From Lenzites betulinus (lineage: Eukaryota; Basidiomycota; Agaricomycetes; Polyporales; Polyporaceae), in the NCBI GenBank assembly GCA_022264855.1, contig JABYQU010000070.1, positions 80,729-144,728 of the forward strand: 64,000 bases of DNA. The letters run 5' to 3'. Below, piece by piece: positions 57,445-64,000 of the stretch (its first letter is position 1; each line of letters opens with the position of its first letter). The notes under the pieces are model-generated. The model was given only the letters and a program-made list of their open reading frames with translations. It did not search any database and had not been told where the DNA came from. The position numbers and the translations under genes are program-made.

Positions 57445-59354
57445 ATGTCTCAGCCGCTCCCTGCCGCCATTCTGGTACCCATTCAAGAAAGCTTGACATG
57501 TCAACTCGTTGGTTTTACCTTGGCAACAACGTGAGCTCCATGTCTAGCTTTGCTAAGAGTTGTATCGCCGTTTAATTGCGACATCTCTAGGCTGTTCGGT
57601 ATCACACTCTTGCAGGGATACTTGTACTACCGTAACTACGGCAAGGATACTATGAAACTCAAGACGCTGGTAGGCAAAGCGTCCCGAAAATATTATAAGC
57701 TAGACTAACCCGCGCCCACAGGTTGGAATTCTTGTGTAGGACACAAGGGACTTCCGCGTCCAGCGTTGTCTGACATGACAGCTTTCTAGTATTCTCGACA
57801 CTCTGACGACTATTCTTATGGCGCAATCCATGTACACGTACATTGTTACCGACTTTGGGGACCCTCTGAAGATCGCAGTGATCACATGGTGAGTTACTAC
57901 GCTGTTATTCGTGCGACTGTGCAATCTCACTCACACACACCTTTCGCGCCAGGGGCTTTTCGGTATGTCCCGTGCTTCTACGCTTGACTACTTCGAACTT
58001 ACGGGGCTTATGTCTGTTTCGTATAGCTCGAGAACGGTCTTTCAGTAAGCCATACGTGACCTCAATGATGTTGTCCCTGACGGATTCATAGGTACTCACT
58101 GCGTTCATCGTGCAATGGTCAGTACACCTCATGATGTCCTGACGACGCGATTACTTATGCTACTCCTTCTGCAAGCTACTTCGCGCAACGTCTGTGGGTG
58201 TGTGAGTAATCGACCGCTTCATATGCCACAAGTGTACATGTTTACTGAGCCTTCACAGTCAGCAGACACAACATCGCATTAGTAGCTGGGATTGTAAGTT
58301 GTGTCTCTCTTGCTTGGTGTGGAACGAGATTGACTGGCCCTCCAAAAAGGTGATTTTGGCCGTTGGAAATATTGGTAAGCCACCGCCATCTCTCATACCG
58401 TTACCGTCATATTGATAAATTACTCTTCTCGTCAGCCTGTGGAGAGGGTACGAGAAACATTTCCATCGTAGCATCCCTTCCTCTGCTGACGTAACTTCGA
58501 CGCCGTTAGCAATCACCGCTCGTTTGTAAGCTACACTCACACAGTCTATGTCTTGATATGTGGTGACTGATGAACTGTTAGATACATTGACCCAAGCGTA
58601 TTCTCTCTGGGTTCCACTGTGACCCGTGTCCTTTCAGGCGTGTCCAATGGCTTCAGTGCAGCTTGCGACGCGCTTATCGCATTCGGGCTGTGTTTCTACC
58701 TCGAAAACGGCCGGTCCGGTCTGCAGAAGTATGTGTCAAGTTCGCACCATCTATCATGGTTTATAAACGTGCTCGCGCGCTTGCAGGACGGATAAGATGG
58801 TTGACAAACTCATGGTGTACGCCATCAACCGGGGAGCATTGACGACGTGAGTACGCTATTGTACTGTGATGACGCTTTTATTCTTATTTCGCGTTTTTCT
58901 CGCCATCAGCGTGTGTCAGACTTTGCACCTTATTCTGGTGAGCAATTTTAGTACGTGTGCCGATTATAGTGGCTCACCAAGTGATGTAGACTGTCGCTTT
59001 CCCCGGGCGCTACCTTTTCCTACCCTTCGCAATGATGGAGAGCAAACGTACGCGATTATCTATCTTCACCGTTCAGGAACGATCTAATGCAACGATCAAT
59101 TCAAAGTATACGTGAACGCACTGCTAGCAACGTAACATCGTCACGCTATTATTCGAGATTGTTCTTGTACTGACAAATTTCGTAGTCTGAATGTTCGCAA
59201 TTCGCTCACGGGCAGCAACGCTTTGGAATTGGGCAGCACGGTCATGCTCAGCACCAATCACCGCTCTCGGTTCGAGTCTGCCGCAGCCAACGCGAATTCT
59301 GTGCCGTTTGAAGAGGTAAGGTGGTGGTTCATCTGTGATCTTACAGCTGAATAA
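57445..59354 (+). CDS. DUF6534-type seven-helix membrane protein
   Basis: The start at 57445 gives MSQPLPAAILVPIQ. Many short exons together spell the basidiomycete family layout: LFGITLLQGYLYYRNYGKD, an MYTYIVTDFGDP helix end, VLTAFIVQC, YFAQRLWV, SRHNIALVAGI, STVTRVLSGVSNGFSAACDA with ALIAFGLCFYLENGRSG, KTDKMVDKLMVYAINRGALTT, VCQTLHLIL, FPGRYLFLPF, KVYVNALLATLNVRNSL. The last piece is the family's conserved cytoplasmic C-terminal region. The frame ends VRWWFICDLTAE with TAA at 59352-59354. The family is greatly expanded in Agaricomycetes and its function is unknown. Individual splice sites in the middle are approximate. Confidence 0.75.
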
Positions 59355-60301
59355 CGCGGGATGTCCTTCAGCGCTCGGTAGCTACAATCGAATTTGCCGC
59401 CCCACGTCACGGCGCCAAGCGTCTGGATGTACGACGCAATTCCATTGTATCTCTGACATGATCAGTGACTTACATCGCATTAAACAGGACATGGAGAAGA
59501 ACGCGTCTCCCTTCACCACGATGGGCTGATCTCAAGCCCAGGGATATCACTGCCATCTTCCCTAGTATCGCCATATCATTCCCTTCCGTTCCCGCGTTGC
59601 AACGGCGGAGCCTCATAGCCGCTCTGTACTCCCGGCCACACTATTTATCGTTATCTAGGGGGAGGTGCGTCTTGTGTTCAGTATCATTGTATGTACTTTA
59701 CGGCCGTGCCGCATGTACGTGAACTGGTACTAGTGTATAACCATATAAAATATCTCCGCAATTCACCCGTCAAGATTGCTCTCGGAGGTGATGCGGTCCC
59801 GGTTATTGCTGAGTCCAAGTACATGACAATATTGGAAAAACAGCTCGACATTAGATTAGGGCACGCTAGGGGCATGATGGACCATACTTAGGAACGCGAA
59901 TGCTTCACGCACGCCATCTTGGACGTTTTCGTCATTAGTACTGTTCAAACCTACATGAAACTTAGCGATGAAACTACGGCAGTGGTGTTCTGGGCGTACG
60001 AACAGCCGCATGACTGACAGTCGGCCGGTCGTTTATTTGGAGGCAGGTTTACCTACAGGCTCGGAGAAACTGAACCCTTGCCCAAAGCTCAAAGCCGAAT
60101 ACCCTTCGACAATAAATAACTCACTCCAACTACCGAACGTACGAAACACTTTACAACAAAGCCCACCGTCTACAAACACAGGTCCCAGACCGCTCAATGT
60201 TTGATATGCACATGCAAAGAACGATCTGTGAGTAGCCATATCACATCGAAGCCGCGGATGTTGATCATGCGAGGCCAGCGTTCGCGCTCAGGCTGAACAG
60301 A
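59355..60301. other. Intergenic, convergent side between DUF6534 gene and ALDH
   Basis: No supported gene. An anonymous minus-strand frame occurs at 60033-60239. Confidence 0.45.
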
Positions 60302-62753
60302 TCACATCAAACGTTTCACGATTTCCCGCCACTGCGCGAGAAGGCCGGCGCGGCGGCCGGGATCGGTCAACAACACCGACATAGCGCTGGCGGTGACGAC
60401 CGCGAACCAGAACGCCCACCTCTTCGACGGCGCGGTCTGCACTTGGCCGCCGACCGGGCGCGGCGGCAGCGAGGGGGATAGGAGTGCCAGGGTCTTGTTC
60501 GGCTGTGTAGTGCGGGAAGAGTTTTCAAAGCGGGGGTCAGGTGCAGGGCTGTCAGTAATTCAGGGAGAATGCGAAATGTGAGAGGTTTTGTACCTTGTAA
60601 GGCGGGTAACGGACGCCGAGCGCGATTTTGTCAACCCTGGATGGGTATGGGCGCGAGTGTGAGCGTCATCTATCGTGACGGACGTGTATCGTATTTACGT
60701 ACCAGCCGGGGTTGTCGTATGAAACGCGCAGGTGGGTAAACTCATCGAAACCGTGCTTCCCGGTGTAGTAACCATCTGAAGAAGACCAAGGGTTAGGGTG
60801 TGGCTGTAGAGTCAAGCAACGCCTATTTCGATGGACACTCACAGCCGCTTCCGCCGATACCGCCCATCGGAAGACCAGCGACTAAGGCATTGCGTGAAGA
60901 TCAGTTCGCGCCGAGCTGTGAAAAGGGACATACTGCCTGCGCTGATGACCGTGTCATTGGACGCAGCACAGCCACTCTGGGTGTTGTCGAAAACTGACGG
61001 AGTTGTTGTCAGCTCTGAGACGTTGGACAGAACGATGAAACGTACCCTGATTCTGAAAGTTCTTGTCGTTGGAGAACACATAAATAGCAAGCGGATGGTC
61101 CCTGTGCAGGTCAATCTAAATATGAGCCGTTTGGAGTACACGGGGATGTACACAAACCTGCTGTTGATAAGCGCGACAGCCTCGTCGAGAGTTTCATACG
61201 GAAGAATTGAGAGGACAGGGCCAAAGATTTCGCTGCAATAGTATTAGTCCGTCTCCCCTCCCAACGGCACACGTGTGCGACGTACTCTTTCATCAGTTCA
61301 TCGTCTGGTTTGACGTCCCTGACAATAGTCGGAGCAATGTAGCGCTTCGACACGTCCGCCTCACCACCGATGACAATTTTGCCCTTCGTCGCGTCAATGA
61401 GGCCTTTGATCCGCGCGGTGTGTCTCTCCGAAACGATCTTGGTCAACGAGTCGGACTTCTCGGGACCGTCGGGGTAGAACGAATGATAGCTGCCAAAACT
61501 CATCAGTATCATGTTCGATAGCTGCGCGCAAGTAGACTTACACCTCCAAGAGCGCCTCAACGAGTTTGTCCTGTGTGTCCTTGGGAACAAGCACATATTC
61601 GGGTGACAGACAAATCTGGGTCTGTCAGTTTCCGCGATAGAAGAAATATGACAGGGACACACCTGTCCAGCGTTGGACACCTTACCCCACAAGATCCGCC
61701 GCGCCGCCAGCTTCAGGTCGCATTTTGGGTCGATCACTACGGGATTCTTGCCGCCGAGCTGCGACAAGACGTGTGGGTACGCCGCAGTGACTACACGCGG
61801 GGGACGGTATCATACCTCCAAAGTCACGGGCGTAAGATGTTGTGCTGCCGCTGTGGCGATGATACGGCCGACGTGGCCATTTCCTAGCACATCGGAGTGG
61901 TCAACAATCGAAGGGCATGCGTTGTGTGTTGTGCTTACCGACGTAGAAAACTGTGTGCATGGGTCAGCCAAGGCACTGGACTCGGTCGAGACAGATCACG
62001 TACTATGGTCCCAGCGGAGCTCGAGAATCTATGGGAGTGGACGTCAACGCTGGGCCCACTAAATATGCACAGCTGTACGCAAACAAACCTTCGTGGACTC
62101 GGTCGGGCCGCCGTTGATGACATGGAACAGGTCGTTGTCCAGATATTTGGGCAACAACTCTGCAAGCAGAGCGCTGAACACAGGCGTCTGCTCCGACGGC
62201 TTGATCACCACAGCATTGCCTCCTGCAATAGCGCTGACCAGAGGGGAAAGAGAGAGAAACACCGGGAAGTTGAACGGGGTCACCATGAGGACGACACCCT
62301 TCGGGTCTGCCTTGAGTTTCGGACTCATCGCGAAGAAGTTGATGTTGAAGTCAGCCCTGTATGGTTTGGACCATTTCTCGAGGTCGTCGTACGCAGAGCG
62401 CACGTCCATGTACACAGGGCTGAAGTCCGCGCTGAGGGGCCAAGCGCAGTCAGCGAACAGCGCAGTGCAGCGCGTGTGCGCAATGGAACGCACAACTGAG
62501 TCTCGTCCATGGGACGGCCAAGGTCGAGCTTCAAGGCGTCCTTGATACGTTGCTCATTGTCCTTGAGGAGATAGCCCACTTGTGCGACCTGGGCTCTCCT
62601 GAACGGGATGGACTTGGTCTTGCCGGAGAGGAACGCCTGGCGCGCGCGTTCATGGATCTGCGTGTTGGGTGAGTTTATGCGGCTCTTACGACCTCATCCT
62701 TGTGGCTTCACCTTTGGGATGTCTTCAAGCGGAGTATAGGTCAGCGAAGACAT
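60302..62753 (-). CDS. Aldehyde dehydrogenase with C-terminal membrane anchor (fatty-aldehyde type)
   Basis: NAD(P)-dependent oxidation of aldehydes to acids. The start at 62753 gives MSSLTYTPLEDIPK. Exons then read RARQAFLSGKTKSIPFRRAQ, EQRIKDALKLDLGRP, VVLMVTPFNFPVFLSLSPLV (the TPxNFP motif), GGNAVVIKPSEQTPVFSALL. Cofactor loop GNGHVGR, then LTPVTLE joined by splicing to LGGKNPVVID (general-base Glu kept). The nucleophile region reads SNAGQ then VCLSPEY; a DELMKEEIFGPVLSIL block follows after an intron. The C-terminus has a hydrophobic helix (WAFWFAVVTASAMSVLL) and ends EIVKRLM. This form matches ALDH3/Hfd1-like enzymes tethered to ER or mitochondrial outer membrane. A decayed paralogue lies at 54953-56850. 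Confidence 0.87.
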
Positions 62754-62949
62754 GGTGGTGGGAGTTCGATGTCAACGAGAACTGGGGGTTAGCGCCCATT
62801 GCAATCAAGTCACTGCGTAAAGCGCAAAATTACGCGCGGCAATTACCTCCATGTAATGCGGGGTAGCCCCAGATAATCCGCGTCCACCTGCAGTAGCACA
62901 AAGATAACAACGGTGTGATGCAGAATAAGCCCGAGCGGTGTAAACAATG

Positions 62950-62951
<2 letters not shown>

Positions 62952-62991
<40 letters not shown>

Positions 62992-64000
62992 GTGGAGCGC
63001 GAAATGCCTTGAGCTGCATTGGTCCCCAGGGGGGCATGTTGTGCAGGTCACGACCGTAGTGCGGTCAGGCGCGCTGGTGACGCAGTCAGGGGGACTCCCC
63101 GATAGAGCCAGTGGATGTGTGTTGTCCAATAATATCACCGTTTGTCGTTTAGTACCGCGTGGAAATGCATTACGCACTTAGTGTGGGACTCCAGAGGGTT
63201 CGAGTCATCTGAGGGCGCAGGCCCTCATCATCTCCCCCTTCTGATACCCACTAAAACCCCGCCATCCCCCACCCAGTTGGGTGGGAGGTCATCAGCATGT
63301 TCGATTATCTTCGACCAGGTAGCCGCCACTATTTTTGCATCCAGCGCTCTCTTCTCCAGGAAGGGGGCTGTGGATCTACGGTCCAGCGTGAGCCGTCGGT
63401 TTATAGTCGCATACCATCGACTCTCGATTTCTGCATTACTGAAGTCTCGGCCATCCTTCTGAATGACTCGTTCACATCTCAACTTCCAGATCAGATAGAG
63501 GGACTCCGTGGCTAGGATCGTCCATAGCCTCTCCATCATGGTGAGTCGGGCGTCATTGCTTGTCTTGAAGATCACGCATCCTGCGCCGACCGCAGTTCCC
63601 CACCGGAGGCCCGGGAAAGCCACGCCTGTCTTTTCCCATGTCTCCTTGAGTAGGGATGTGATTCGTTCACGGCCACGCGCTTCACACCGGAAGAGTATGT
63701 GGTCGAGCGATTCGACCTCTAGACATTTCGCGCATGTGGCACGCTCCTTCAGGGGATCCGGCATCGACGGCCGCAGCCAGTGCCGCCCTACCATGAACGC
63801 ATCATGGATCAGCTTCCAAAGGAATTGTCGGGTTTCTCTAGTGATGTCCTTCTTCCGTAGTGACAGCCAGATTGCTCGATCGGTGACTTGATAATCACAC
63901 TCCTCCTCTAGATCCGCCGCAATGACCGCTAGCGCCGTTACCGCTGCTGGGCGTTGTACACACGCCTTGTTCTTCCTCGTATGTATCGCTTTGTAGGCAT
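62952..64000 (-). mobile_element. 3' end of a LINE (Tad1-like non-LTR retrotransposon) with 39-nt poly(A)
   Basis: On the minus strand a reading frame enters from the right edge and ends at 63228. A 236-bp 3' UTR follows, then a pure run of 39 A (T at 62952-62990 on the plus strand). The homopolymer marks the element's 3' end and insertion boundary. The purity of the tail suggests recent insertion next to the ALDH gene promoter (199 bp from its ATG). Confidence 0.8.
63228..64000 (-). CDS. C-terminal part of LINE ORF2: zinc-binding reverse transcriptase region
   Basis: Partial, continues beyond the right edge. Reads IWLSLRKKDITRETRQFLWKL, then MVGRHWLRPS and the zf-RVT-type CAKCLEVESLDHILFRCEA, a C-x2-C-x8-H-x4-C pattern found after the RNase H domain in Tad1-clade elements of basidiomycetes. 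The tail contains ATESLYLIWKLRCERVIQ and ends VGIRRGR. No stop or frameshift in the visible 257 codons. The reverse transcriptase and endonuclease would be to the right of the window. Confidence 0.82.
   Translation of the reverse strand, partial: AYKAIHTRKNKACVQRPAAVTALAVIAADLEEECDYQVTDRAIWLSLRKKDITRETRQFLWKLIHDAFMVGRHWLRPSMPDPLKERATCAKCLEVESLDHILFRCEARGRERITSLLKETWEKTGVAFPGLRWGTAVGAGCVIFKTSNDARLTMMERLWTILATESLYLIWKLRCERVIQKDGRDFSNAEIESRWYATINRRLTLDRRSTAPFLEKRALDAKIVAATWSKIIEHADDLPPNWVGDGGVLVGIRRGR

Overview
The window is nuclear DNA of a filamentous basidiomycete, most likely an Agaricomycete (wood-decay or polypore-like; inferred). The evidence is dense genes split by many 50-70 nt GT-AG introns, GC-rich exons, a basidiomycete-type seven-helix DUF6534 protein, a Tad1-like LINE and a Gypsy-type gag with a CCHC knuckle typical of this group. 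No bacterial features are present. Exon structures below were read by eye from reading frame and splice signals. CDS coordinates are outer bounds that include introns.

Layout. 1-1650: gag of a Gypsy-like LTR element running off the left edge. 2.2-5.8 kb: large PH-domain protein. 6.6-9.2 kb: allantoate-permease-type MFS transporter. 9.38-10.19 kb: an 804-bp TIR element with an 8-bp target duplication (hAT-like MITE). 11-14 kb: Zn2Cys6 transcription factor with an AT-hook; its 1.15-kb intron is built of diverged tandem repeats and a ~6-kb gene-poor stretch lies upstream. 20.4-25.4 kb: two secreted pepsin-type aspartic proteases, one apparently GPI-anchored. 26.6-28.1 kb: short-chain dehydrogenase.

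28.8-39.5 kb: a cluster of six copies (four intact, one without a start codon, one 5'-truncated) of a ~110-120 aa secreted protein family, interrupted by a nucleotidyltransferase-like gene. All six share an exon layout containing a 14-nt microexon followed by an apparent 2-nt microexon, the most unusual signal in the window.

40.5-54.4 kb is conserved housekeeping territory: a peroxisomal MaoC/hydratase-2 protein ending in SKL, YTM1 (ribosome biogenesis), an UNC93-like transporter, a TPR-CHAT protein, mitochondrial ribosomal protein uL14m and a hexokinase. 54.9-62.8 kb: a decayed aldehyde dehydrogenase, a DUF6534 membrane protein and an intact membrane-anchored aldehyde dehydrogenase. 62.95-64 kb: the 3' end of a LINE with a 39-nt poly(A).

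Functionally the window mixes secretion and surface biology (proteases, secreted family), transport, and lipid or aldehyde catabolism (hydratase 2, ALDH, SDR). There is no single pathway cluster.
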